NCBI GenBank assembly: GCA_035655455.1
Contig: DASRUL010000012.1
Location: forward strand, 1 to 44,162
Source: JAHFKM01 sp035655455
GTDB taxonomy: Archaea > Nanobdellota > Nanobdellia > SCGC-AAA011-G17 > GW2011-AR18
Reading direction: 5' to 3'
Length of the DNA: 44,162 nucleotides
Below the pieces are notes generated by a model. The model was given only the letters and a program-made list of their open reading frames with translations. It made no database searches and was not told the DNA's origin. Shown here piece after piece: positions 24,353-32,370 of the stretch. The translations under genes and the position numbers were made by a program. Each line of letters opens with the position of its first letter. Positions within the stretch are counted from its first letter, which is position 1.

Positions 24353-26788
24353 CTATCTTCGAGGGTTCCACCCTTTCATCAGCAACGCATTCGAAACAAC
24401 AGAAACAGAACTAAACGCCATCGCGGCACCAGCAATCACCGGAGACAACAACCATCCAGTAAGAGGATACAACGCGCCAGCAGCAACAGGAATGCCAACA
24501 ACGTTATAAAAAAATGCCCAGAACAAGCCCTGCTTCATCTTCTTTACCGCGTACCTGCTCAGCTCCATCGCGACAACAACATCTCTGACATCGTTCTTCA
24601 CCAAGACGATATCGCCAGCCTCAATCGCAATATCAGTCCCAGAACCAATTGCGATACCAACATCAGCCTGCGTCAAGGCAGGAGCGTCATTAATCCCATC
24701 ACCAACCATCGCAACTTTTCTTCCTTTCCTCTGCAACTTCTTTATCTCACTCGCCTTTTCCTGCGGCAACACCTCAGCGATCACCCTCTCAATCCCAAGC
24801 TGCCTCCCGACAGCAAGGGCGGTCCTCTTATTATCACCAGTAATCAGCACAACCTCCTTTCCAAGCGCTTTCAACGAGCGAACAGCCGCAGCAGCATGCT
24901 CCTTCACCACATCAGCAACAGCGACAAGACCAACAGCCTTCTTATCGACAGCAAGCACCATCACTGTCTTCCCAGCGCTCTCAAAAGCCTCAACTTTCTT
25001 CTTATCAACGTTTACCCTCTTTTCTTTCATCAAGGCAAGATTTCCCAATAACATCCGCTTTCTCTGATAACGCGCCTCAACACCACGACCAGTAATAGAA
25101 ACAAACGAGGAAGCATCAGGAACAGCAATCCTCCTCGCTTTCGCGGCCTTCAGCACAGCCTCAGCAAGCGGGTGCTCAGAACGCTTCTCGGCAATCGCGG
25201 CAAGCTTCAACACCTCCTTCTCCTTAACACTTCCAAGAGCAACGACATCAGTCACCACAGGCCTTCCCACAGTCAACGTTCCAGTCTTATCAAACACAAC
25301 ACTATCAACATCACGAGCAGCCTGAAGCGCACTCGCATTCTTAATTAAAATCCCACGCTCAGCGCCAAGACCGGTCGCAACCATCACCGCGGTAGGCGTC
25401 GCCAAGCCCAACGCACACGGACACGCAATAATAAGCACAGCAACAAAAATCTGCAACGCGAAGCCAAGATCAAACCCAAGCAACAACCAAACCGCTGCTG
25501 CAAGCACCGCAATGCCAAACACCACAGGGACAAAATAAGCAGACACCTGATCAGCCAACGCCTGCATCGGGGCCTTACTCGCCTGCGCCTCCTCCACAAA
25601 CCTCACCACCTGCGCCAAAAACGTATCACTCCCCACTTTCGTCGCCCTCATCCTAAACGCACCTGTCTTATTTATCGTCGCGCCGATGACAGGATCACCC
25701 TTCACCTTTTCCACAGGAATACTCTCGCCGGAAACCATGCTCTCATCAACAGAAGAATGACCCTCAAGAACAACACCATCAACAGGGACCTTCTGACCAG
25801 GCCTCACAAGAACAACATCGCCAACCAAGACCTCAGCAATAGGCACTTCTCTCTCGCGCCCCTGACGCACAACAAGGGCTGTCTTCGCCTGCAATCCCAA
25901 CAACTTCTTCAAGGCCTCAGACGTTTTCCCTTTCGCGCGCGCCTCCAAAAACCTACCCAACAAGATAAAAACTATCAACAAGCCAGCGATCTCAAAATAC
26001 ACCTCACCCTCAACACTCCCACTCAACAACAAAACAGTATTCACGAGGCTGTAGAAATACGCAGCGCTAGTCCCTAACGCGATCAACGTATCCATGTTCG
26101 CGGTACGCGCCTTCACCACGGCAAGCACGCCACTCCTAAAAATACTCCGAGCAACAAGCAAAATACCAGTAGCAAGCACAGCTTGAAGAAGCAATGTACT
26201 CCCTAACGGAAGTGGCAAGCCAACAAGAGGAGCCATAGAACTATACGCTAATGGAATGGCCAACACTATTGAAAGAATCAAACGACGCTTCAACACAAGA
26301 ATTTCCCGCTCACGAGCAGCCTTCTCGGTATCCACAGCACCAGCATCAACAGGAGTGTAACCAACCTCTTTTATCAACAGCTTAATCTTTTCAGCACTTG
26401 TCATTTGAGGATCAAACCACACAACAGCACGCTCATTTACAGTCAACTCCTTCTTTAAAACTCCATGATCTTGATTCAAGGCGGCATCAACAGACCCTAA
26501 ACAATGAGGATTGTCCATGCCAATCACGTGCAACTCCAACCGCTCCACTTTTTCAGAAGCGACTTCTTTTGGAACTTTGTAGCCAACACCCTCAATAGCG
26601 TTTTCCACATCCATCCTCGAGGCATGCTCAGGATCAAGAGCAACCTCAGCTCTCTCACCAGCAAAACTCACAGAAACACTCTTCACCCCGTTCAACTTTT
26701 TAATAGCCTTCTCAATCGTCCCCTCGCACGAAGCGCAATGCATTCCCACAATGGGAATTACTATTTTTTCCTTCTTTTCCGCCGCCAC
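24353..26788 (-). CDS. copA: Copper-transporting P1B-type ATPase
   Basis: The 811 residues start with two HMA domains. The first keeps GMHCASC (15-21); in the second the metal site has degenerated to GMDNPHC. Then follow the membrane domain with CPCALGLATP (about 454), the actuator SGES (about 350), the phosphorylation site DKTGT (Asp about 498), SEHPLAEAV and GDGINDAPA (about 694). CPC and the HMA pattern indicate Cu(I) export. It is the last gene of an operon with an ArsR regulator, a Met-rich protein and a DUF5676-like protein. Confidence 0.93.
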   Translation of the reverse strand: MAAEKKEKIVIPIVGMHCASCEGTIEKAIKKLNGVKSVSVSFAGERAEVALDPEHASRMDVENAIEGVGYKVPKEVASEKVERLELHVIGMDNPHCLGSVDAALNQDHGVLKKELTVNERAVVWFDPQMTSAEKIKLLIKEVGYTPVDAGAVDTEKAAREREILVLKRRLILSIVLAIPLAYSSMAPLVGLPLPLGSTLLLQAVLATGILLVARSIFRSGVLAVVKARTANMDTLIALGTSAAYFYSLVNTVLLLSGSVEGEVYFEIAGLLIVFILLGRFLEARAKGKTSEALKKLLGLQAKTALVVRQGREREVPIAEVLVGDVVLVRPGQKVPVDGVVLEGHSSVDESMVSGESIPVEKVKGDPVIGATINKTGAFRMRATKVGSDTFLAQVVRFVEEAQASKAPMQALADQVSAYFVPVVFGIAVLAAAVWLLLGFDLGFALQIFVAVLIIACPCALGLATPTAVMVATGLGAERGILIKNASALQAARDVDSVVFDKTGTLTVGRPVVTDVVALGSVKEKEVLKLAAIAEKRSEHPLAEAVLKAAKARRIAVPDASSFVSITGRGVEARYQRKRMLLGNLALMKEKRVNVDKKKVEAFESAGKTVMVLAVDKKAVGLVAVADVVKEHAAAAVRSLKALGKEVVLITGDNKRTALAVGRQLGIERVIAEVLPQEKASEIKKLQRKGRKVAMVGDGINDAPALTQADVGIAIGSGTDIAIEAGDIVLVKNDVRDVVVAMELSRYAVKKMKQGLFWAFFYNVVGIPVAAGALYPLTGWLLSPVIAGAAMAFSSVSVVSNALLMKGWNPRR

Positions 26789-26815
26789 TGTTCCTTCAAA
26801 AAAATAAAATGGGCG

Positions 26816-27070
26816 TTACGCCCATTTGTTATAGATCCATCCAAACGCGTAGGCTGTCACAAAGCTCCACACAGCAGCCTCAATCATTCCTGCGACAATC
26901 CCTCCAACGCTCAGAGAGAAGAACAGGTGCAATTGCTGCATTACCTCAACAGCGCTGGTGTATACACCAATGTTGCCCAGAATCCCAAGCAACAACATTC
27001 CCGCCGCTGAAAGCAGAGCTCCCGCGTAACCTAACGCCAATGGATTTAGTTTGTCTCCCACTATACTCAC
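26816..27070 (-). CDS. Small DUF5676-like membrane protein
   Basis: The 84 residues begin DKLNPLALGYAGALLSAAGMLLLG and end WSFVTAYAFGWIYN: two membrane helices joined by a segment with a His. This KLNPLALG...W.F.D/T...W.YN layout is typical of DUF5676 proteins found beside copper genes. The ATG overlaps the stop of the Met-rich gene by 4 bases. Probably part of copper handling; mechanism unknown. Confidence 0.6.
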   Translation of the reverse strand: MSIVGDKLNPLALGYAGALLSAAGMLLLGILGNIGVYTSAVEVMQQLHLFFSLSVGGIVAGMIEAAVWSFVTAYAFGWIYNKWA

Positions 27071-27555
27071 CTCCTTTTTATTTTTTTAACTATTAATTTA
27101 TATGTCCACCAAAATATCACTCCAAAGATGAATGCCGCCACTGCAACGTAGACGAGCCAGATCAAACTCATCCAGCCCCATCCAGCACCACCCATCATTC
27201 CTGTGTTCATCATTCCCATATTCATCATTCCTCCAGTGTTCATCATTCCCATGTCTGTCACGACACCTTTACGACAATAAAAATGCCTCGCCATATTTAT
27301 GTGAGCGGCCCGCAAACTTTCAGAACCTTCACCACCCATCATCTGATCCATTACCTTATGAGCCTCACCAGGATGCATCTGCTCCATTATATAATCACCG
27401 ATATGCTCAAGCTGCTCTTCAGAGAGCTGACTGCAAGGCACTTTCTGCTCTATCAACTGCCGCGCATCAGCAGAATCGTTCTCAGTATGCTGCGCGCCTA
27501 CAAGAATTGAAAATAATAACAACATTATTCCAATAAGCGTTATTTGCGTTTTCAT
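27067..27555 (-). CDS. Met-rich membrane protein of the copper operon
   Basis: The start is taken at ATG 27555, overlapping the ArsR stop as ATGA, rather than five codons upstream. The 162 residues have a signal peptide (about 3-20), a helical part with HPGEAHKVMDQMMGG, a Cys-containing segment (RHFYCRKG), a run of Met/Gly/Asn repeats (MGMMNTGGMMNMGMMNTG) and a C-terminal membrane helix with a basic tail. Met-rich repeats outside the membrane commonly bind Cu(I). It likely hands copper to, or shields it from, CopA. Confidence 0.7.
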   Translation of the reverse strand: MKTQITLIGIMLLLFSILVGAQHTENDSADARQLIEQKVPCSQLSEEQLEHIGDYIMEQMHPGEAHKVMDQMMGGEGSESLRAAHINMARHFYCRKGVVTDMGMMNTGGMMNMGMMNTGMMGGAGWGWMSLIWLVYVAVAAFIFGVIFWWTYKLIVKKIKRR

Positions 27556-27887
27556 ATCCTTCCCTTCCACCTTTTTTTCTTCATCTCACCCTTGCAATGA
27601 CAATACTTCCTGCAATACACCCCAATATGCTCATCGATAATATCCAGCAAAGGCGCGATCGTCCTTCTGTGCAGATAATAAATCCTGAGCTTCCCCCTCT
27701 TTTTTATCTCGACGAAGTTCAACTCCTTTAACCTCTGTAGATTATGACTGACACGGCTCTGCTCAAACCTCAACCCCTGAGCAAGCTCTGAAACAGATTT
27801 CGGACTAGAACGCAGCTGCATCACTATAGAAAATTTCGAAGGATCGGCAAGCGTCCTCAAAAACTGAATATATGTGTTACAAATCAT
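27552..27887 (-). CDS. ArsR-family metal-responsive repressor
   Basis: The 111 residues show a winged helix: LRTLADPSKFSIVMQLRSSPKSVSELAQGL, then FEQSRVSHNLQRLKELNFV as the recognition helix and a beta wing (KKRGKLRIYYLH). The C-terminal YCRKYCHCKG carries three Cys and one His, a plausible Cu(I) site. Its position at the head of the copper operon suggests that it represses the operon until copper binds. A palindromic site lies immediately upstream of its start. Confidence 0.85.
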   Translation of the reverse strand: MICNTYIQFLRTLADPSKFSIVMQLRSSPKSVSELAQGLRFEQSRVSHNLQRLKELNFVEIKKRGKLRIYYLHRRTIAPLLDIIDEHIGVYCRKYCHCKGEMKKKRWKGRI

Positions 27888-27903
27888 ATGAATATAGAAT
27901 CAT
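27888..27903. promoter_or_regulatory. Candidate ArsR operator
   Basis: The 16-base sequence atgaatatagaatcat is an imperfect palindrome (12 of 16 positions symmetric). It lies between the minus-strand TATA (27908-27914) and the expected transcription start of the copper operon, where a bound repressor would block initiation. Inference from position; no binding data. Confidence 0.45.
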
Positions 27904-27907
27904 GCAA

Positions 27908-27915
27908 TTATATAA
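27908..27915 (-). promoter_or_regulatory. TATA box of the copper operon
   Basis: Reverse complement ctttatat-like element about 21-28 bases from the ArsR ATG, predicting a leaderless mRNA. Confidence 0.5.
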
Positions 27916-27952
27916 AGATTTCTCTTTCAAAGAAGCAACAGCATTTCCAAAA

Positions 27953-27963
27953 ACTATATAAAA
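27953..27963 (+). promoter_or_regulatory. TATA box of the large surface-protein gene
   Basis: The run actatataaaa lies 23-33 bases before ATG 27986, which supports that start over the GTG/ATG inside the first five codons. Confidence 0.5.
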
Positions 27964-27985
27964 ACAAGGCAAGAGGAAACACCTG

Positions 27986-30802
27986 ATGTCGCAACCGATG
28001 GTGAAAAAAGAGCATTTCATTCTCCTAGCAATCCTTCTCCTCACAAGCACCGCCACAGCAAGCATCATCACCCCAAGCTCAGCAGACGGGCTTCTCGCTT
28101 ACGGAGAAAATAACCTCAACAACATACGATACAAAACTTGGAACACAAGTTTTAGCACAGAACAAACAACCACATTCTCAGGGAACGAAGAACAAGTCTG
28201 GACCATCTTACGAGCGAACCACAAGAGGGATGAGCTTATCATCGCGACCGCAGACAGAAACGAAGACCTAACCTTGCAGGTTTTTCTCAACAACAACACC
28301 CAAGGATTTTACACTCAACCAACGCTAACACTCCCAGACTCAAGCTACCGTAGCTTCGACCTCGCTTATGAAGAGCAAACAGGAAGAGCACTTCTTGTTT
28401 ATGAAAAAAATAACACTAATGACAACCTCTTACCCTACATCCTCTGGAACGGCACAAGCTACAGCCAAGAATCCTACCTTACCACAACCCTCACCGCAAG
28501 AGAAGCGCGTTGGATCAGCCTCATCCCCCAACCACAAACAAACAACATCATGCTTCTTATTCAAAACCACGCAGGAGGATCACAAAAAGAGCTGTACGCA
28601 ATCCTCTGGAACGGCACTCGTTTCACCCAAGAAACCCAAACTCTCCTCAGCGCCAACACCGGAACATCAACCAACCAACACTACTCCTTCGCATGGGAAA
28701 CCCAAAACAACGAGGGACTTCTTGTTTATGGAGAGCAAAACAACCTCCTCGCAAGAAGCTACAATGGAACATGGAGCACCGCGCAATCCTTCAGCCTCGG
28801 AAACACTTTGGAAACAGCCACGCTCTGTCCAGACCCCACAAGCAACTATATCGGCGTGATCCTCCAAGACGGCGGCAACGACATCAACGTCAAGATGTGG
28901 AACGGAACAACATTCCTTTCACAAGAGCCAAGCCAAGATGGAACCACAGAACCCCACGGCAGCAATACCCTTAACATCGCGTGCTCCTGGCACCAAGACG
29001 GAACCACAGCCCTCTTCTCCTTTATTGACAGCGACCAACGCGGCCTCGACTACTTCACCTTCACCAAATCTGAACGCTGGAGCACCTCAAACCTTGAGAC
29101 AACCGCATCTACCGCATCATTCGCCACAGACAGCATCGCAGCACTCAGCTTCAGCCAGCACCCCACCACTAACGAGATCATGATCCTCGCCTTAGACAGA
29201 GACAACGACCTTCACACCTTGCGATGGGACGGCACCAGCTTCTCCCAAGCACAAACCCATGAAACAGAAAGCCCAACACCGAGCGCCGCGCAACAACCAG
29301 CAACCTACGCATGGCACCGCTTTGACCCAGGACCAGGCATCACCTTCACCTTCGCAAACAACCAAACGTTCAACCAAAACACAAACATCACCCTCAACGC
29401 AACAATCACAGACAATATCAATGTCAGCGCAGCCTCTCTCACCCTCACCCTTCCCAACGCCAATACACTCTCTCTTACTTTTAACAAAAATGGAAATATA
29501 TACAGCACTTCTTACCTCGCATCCCAAGGAGGAATTTATCTTTTAACAATCACCGCGAACGACACAAGAAATACTCTTAATACCACTGAAAGAACCTTCA
29601 TCATTCAAGACACAGAAGCGCCTTCTCTCATTGTCCTTACTCCAACAATTAATGCGGACTACAGCCCCGGACAAGCTGTTGGAATCCTCGCTAACGTCAC
29701 AGACAACGGTGAAGTCGCAACAGTCGTCGCAACCCTCTTTACTCCAGACCTTTCAAGGCAAGAACTCATCCTTACCCAAGACAACAACCTCTACACCGCT
29801 TCCTTTACAACCACCACTGAAGGCACTTACACTTACTTCCTCACCGCGAACGACACAAGAAACAACCTTAATACCACCACAAACAGAACCTTTACCATCA
29901 CCTCACCTTCAAGTCCACCACCAAGCCTAGGCGGCGGAGGCAGCTCAGGCGATGGCGGAGCAGGTTCAGCAGGCCCACGAGCGCAGACACAGCCATCCTC
30001 TCCCGCAGCCCTCCAAGGAGAACTCAGCTACACTGTCAGACCACTCGCCCTCAGCAGAGGAACAACCAACACCATTCCCCTCACCATCAAGAACCAGTAC
30101 AAACACACTGTTCTTCAAGGCCTCACAGTCGAAACCTTCGGACCAAACAAAGAACTCCTTACCGTACGAGACGATCCAACAGAACGAGCACTCGCCATCT
30201 CAACGGGGAACAGCGTCACCCTCACCAGAGAAAAAAGCCAACAAGCAGAATACCGTCTTACCGCAGAAGAAGAAACCCCGCCCCAAACCTCCACCCGCTA
30301 CCTCTACTACACTGATGAAAAGACCTACATCATTACCATTGATGACAGCATTCCCCTTCCAGAAGACGAAGAATTCACTGTCACCGTCAAAGTCACAGGA
30401 ACCCTTGTCTCCCAGCAACCAGAACTCACCGGCTTCACAGTCAAGCCCATCACAGAAACAAAAACCTTCACCTTTGAACTCTTAGCACCGCAAACAAAAG
30501 AACAAGAAGAACCACCAGCAGAACCACCAGCAGAAAAAAACAGCAACTACTTATGGCTCATCCTCTTTCTTACAACGCTCACCACAGCAATCACTTTCTC
30601 TCTCTCAAAAAACCTCCAATTCAAACTGCTCAACTACAGGCTCGGAAGACTCCGCCACAAAGAACAAGCACTCAGCTCCTTCCTTAAAACTGCCCCGGAA
30701 AAAGTCAACAAGACCCTCCAAAACCTCCACAAGATCCAACACAAAAAAGCACGACTCCTTCACAAAAGGGACTATTATTTAAGAGAAATGAGAAGATCAT
30801 GA
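27986..30802 (+). CDS. Large surface protein: propeller-like repeats, Ig-like domains, C-terminal anchor
   Basis: The 938 residues start with a signal peptide (about 9-26). Residues about 30-450 hold at least five repeats of the type 'W-N-G-T-x-F/Y' followed by 'LL(V/A)YGE', resembling sialidase-like propeller blades. Two Ig-like domains (about 455-540 and 545-640) each end in the pattern YxLTANDTRNxLNTTxxTFxI. A Gly/Ser/Pro linker (about 642-670) precedes another beta domain, a membrane helix (about 850-870) and a basic cytoplasmic tail. Many Asn-x-Thr/Ser sequons suggest N-glycosylation. Likely an adhesin or S-layer-associated protein. Confidence 0.75.
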   Translation: MSQPMVKKEHFILLAILLLTSTATASIITPSSADGLLAYGENNLNNIRYKTWNTSFSTEQTTTFSGNEEQVWTILRANHKRDELIIATADRNEDLTLQVFLNNNTQGFYTQPTLTLPDSSYRSFDLAYEEQTGRALLVYEKNNTNDNLLPYILWNGTSYSQESYLTTTLTAREARWISLIPQPQTNNIMLLIQNHAGGSQKELYAILWNGTRFTQETQTLLSANTGTSTNQHYSFAWETQNNEGLLVYGEQNNLLARSYNGTWSTAQSFSLGNTLETATLCPDPTSNYIGVILQDGGNDINVKMWNGTTFLSQEPSQDGTTEPHGSNTLNIACSWHQDGTTALFSFIDSDQRGLDYFTFTKSERWSTSNLETTASTASFATDSIAALSFSQHPTTNEIMILALDRDNDLHTLRWDGTSFSQAQTHETESPTPSAAQQPATYAWHRFDPGPGITFTFANNQTFNQNTNITLNATITDNINVSAASLTLTLPNANTLSLTFNKNGNIYSTSYLASQGGIYLLTITANDTRNTLNTTERTFIIQDTEAPSLIVLTPTINADYSPGQAVGILANVTDNGEVATVVATLFTPDLSRQELILTQDNNLYTASFTTTTEGTYTYFLTANDTRNNLNTTTNRTFTITSPSSPPPSLGGGGSSGDGGAGSAGPRAQTQPSSPAALQGELSYTVRPLALSRGTTNTIPLTIKNQYKHTVLQGLTVETFGPNKELLTVRDDPTERALAISTGNSVTLTREKSQQAEYRLTAEEETPPQTSTRYLYYTDEKTYIITIDDSIPLPEDEEFTVTVKVTGTLVSQQPELTGFTVKPITETKTFTFELLAPQTKEQEEPPAEPPAEKNSNYLWLILFLTTLTTAITFSLSKNLQFKLLNYRLGRLRHKEQALSSFLKTAPEKVNKTLQNLHKIQHKKARLLHKRDYYLREMRRS

Positions 30803-30902
30803 GGCATCCTTGCTCTCATTTTCCCTTCCACTATACAAAATCTTCCTTATGCTAAAAAACTTGTCTCTTCTAGAAAAATTTCAGATTATAAATAATAATC
30901 AA

Positions 30903-30990
30903 TGGGCCCAGCAGGACTCGAACCTGCGACCTTCACCTTTCTTTGACTGATCCTGTAAGGGTGATGTCATAGCCACTAGACGATGAGCCC
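30903..30990 (-). tRNA. tRNA-Val (TAC) with a 15-base intron
   Basis: Read on the minus strand: acceptor GGGCTCA/TGGGCCC with discriminator A (30903), D arm GTCT-AGTGGCTA-TGAC, anticodon stem TCACC/GGTGA, loop CTTACA + A giving anticodon TAC, T arm GCAGG-TTCGAGT-CCTGC. Removing 30939-30953 (15 bases) at position 37/38 gives a 73-base tRNA. The BHB is relaxed: CTT pairs with AAG next to an A-A mismatch, with a 2-bp inner helix GA/TC. This is near the lower size limit known for archaeal tRNA introns. Confidence 0.85.
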
Positions 30991-31013
30991 AACAAAAGAA
31001 CTGACAGAAGAAT

Positions 31014-31024
31014 CGTATAAAAAG
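31014..31024. promoter_or_regulatory. TATA box, possibly used in both directions
   Basis: The run cgtataaaaag on the plus strand is cttttttata-like on the minus strand. It is 24-34 bases from the tRNA-Val(TAC) 5' end at 30990 and 15-25 bases from the start of the inverted-repeat element at 31039. The minus-strand use is better supported. Confidence 0.45.
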
Positions 31025-31038
31025 CTTTTGAAAATTAT

Positions 31039-31183
31039 GGCTCAGTAGAAAGTTCAATTATTTTAAAGGGATTGATTTTATTGGAAAAAAGCCTTCAGAG
31101 AGTTTTTCAGAGCAGAACTATGGTTTTTAACAAAACACCGGGTTGAACTCAAAAGAGGAAGAAGACCTACGTTCTACTGAGCC
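31039..31183. ncRNA. Candidate structured RNA closed by a perfect 12-bp stem
   Basis: GGCTCAGTAGAA (31039-31050) is perfectly complementary to TTCTACTGAGCC (31172-31183). Inside, GTTCAA (31052-31057) pairs with TTGAAC (31143-31148), almost continuing the stem. The interior holds no ORF. The element lies alone between tRNA-Val(TAC) and a protein gene. TATA-like sequences exist on both sides (31014-31024 and 31193-31202), so the strand is open. I do not recognise it as 5S, RNase P, SRP or a C/D sRNA. Confidence 0.45.
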
Positions 31184-31218
31184 TAATTCAACCAATATAA
31201 AGGAAAAGCTAAAAACTT

Positions 31219-31911
31219 TTACCCTTGCTCAACATCAAAATCAAAATGCTCCCTTAACAACATCTTTGTCGAATCCAACGCCTCCTGGTACATTCCAGTA
31301 CTCCCCCCAAAACTAATCCTCCCATAATTGCCATTCCAATCACTTCCATAACCGGCAAACCTTTTTAAAGCCCTCATTTCCTCCTCCAACCCCCTCTTTG
31401 TTTTTTTTACATTCAACTGCGCTAGCTCATAAACTGAAGATTCCAAAACCTTCTCCTGCACATCCACGTGAATCACGTTTTCAGTTCTGTAACGAACACT
31501 CAAACGCTGAGTCTTTTTCGCAGCGTAAAAAAACCCGTGCCCCATATAATAAGGATACTTAAAAAACGCAGCCCTTCCAAGCCTCTTCCTGTGCTCTGAA
31601 ACAAACTCTCCATAACCAACCACCAAGTCACATAGAGAGACAATACTCTGAGCGACACCTGTCTCTCCCTCCTCCATTTTCCTTCTCGCCCGCTCAAACA
31701 ACCCATTCATCTCTTTATGCCGAGCATACGCTCGTCGCATGTCCGCGTCAGCATCCTTGATACGCCGCCTTATTATTCTCTCACCATCATCTTCTGTATA
31801 AAAAAAGACATCAGAAGCATCAAATCCCAAGAACCAATCCTGCTCTGGATCATACCCTTTGTTCGGGACAACAACAGGATCCTGAGCTGAAGAAACCAAC
31901 GCCCAATACAT
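31219..31911 (-). CDS. Unrecognised protein, 230 residues
   Basis: The frame is open upstream through the tRNA-Val(CAC) gene, so the true start must be downstream of it. ATG 31911 is chosen; GTG 31944, which follows a GGGGG element, is an alternative. The protein is soluble, with a central helical part rich in Arg/Lys/Glu (about 45-85) and a Gly/Asn/Tyr-rich C-terminal third (SDWNGNYGRISFGGST). No motif is recognised. It probably shares the tRNA promoter or a weak internal one. Confidence 0.55.
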   Translation of the reverse strand: MYWALVSSAQDPVVVPNKGYDPEQDWFLGFDASDVFFYTEDDGERIIRRRIKDADADMRRAYARHKEMNGLFERARRKMEEGETGVAQSIVSLCDLVVGYGEFVSEHRKRLGRAAFFKYPYYMGHGFFYAAKKTQRLSVRYRTENVIHVDVQEKVLESSVYELAQLNVKKTKRGLEEEMRALKRFAGYGSDWNGNYGRISFGGSTGMYQEALDSTKMLLREHFDFDVEQG

Positions 31912-31978
31912 CGTCTCAAAACCCCTAAGAAGCACGACACTCACTTTTCCCCCGAGATAGTTGCATTCATAATCCTCA

Positions 31979-32051
31979 TGGGCCCGGCAGGATTCGAACC
32001 TGCGACCTCCACCGTGTGAAGGTGGTGTCATAACCGCTAGACCACAGGCCC
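31979..32051 (-). tRNA. tRNA-Val (CAC), no intron
   Basis: Read on the minus strand: acceptor GGGCCTG/CGGGCCC, discriminator A (31979), D arm GTCT-AGCGGTTA-TGAC, anticodon stem CCACC/GGTGG, loop TTCACAC with anticodon CAC, T arm GCAGG-TTCGAAT-CCTGC. Length 73. It shares its D arm and T arm with the other Val gene. A T-rich box A-like run (reverse complement of 32073-32083) is about 25-30 bases upstream. It is the only intron-free tRNA gene in this window. Confidence 0.95.
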
Positions 32052-32096
32052 AATAAGAGAAGAACAAAGAAACACTTAAAAAAGGTTTTGAAAGAC

Positions 32097-32297
32097 TCAC
32101 TCTCGCACAATTACCAGCTTCTTCTGCTTCGCCTCAGGATTCTTCAAATTTTTCAACGTATACTTCTTCATGCCGCGCGCCTCAGCCCAACGCCTCACAG
32201 CATCCTCAGACTTAAACGACTTCGGACGAGGCTTCCGATGACGCCCTTTCCGCACAGGACGATACCTTCTTACTTTCTTAAATACCTTCTTCGCCAC
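32097..32297 (-). CDS. Small basic protein, possibly ribosomal
   Basis: The 66 residues start at GTG 32297. The N-terminal half (KKVFKKVRRYRPVRKGRHRK) is very rich in Arg/Lys, followed by FKSEDAVRRWAEARGMKKYTL, which resembles the 'KSEEEAkkWAek.G.kkYel' style of small archaeal ribosomal proteins (an L13e-like match is possible but unproven). A TATA box (reverse complement of 32318-32327) supports the start. Likely RNA-binding. Confidence 0.5.
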   Translation of the reverse strand: MAKKVFKKVRRYRPVRKGRHRKPRPKSFKSEDAVRRWAEARGMKKYTLKNLKNPEAKQKKLVIVRE

Positions 32298-32317
32298 AAG
32301 TTTCGAAAACCGCTCAC

Positions 32318-32327
32318 CCTATTTAAG
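32318..32327. promoter_or_regulatory. Shared bidirectional TATA box
   Basis: The run ctatttaaga serves the minus-strand basic protein (start 32297, 21-30 bases away). On the plus strand it can serve gatB only if translation starts at ATG 32371, since the ATG at 32332 would lie upstream of the transcription start. Confidence 0.45.
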
Positions 32328-32370
32328 AGTTATGGAAACACTTAAAAGTTCCTCAAGAGCACCACAACCC

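Noticed and set aside
31989..32100. N-terminal extension of the 31219-31911 protein
   Set aside because: The extension would be translated from the tRNA-Val(CAC) gene.
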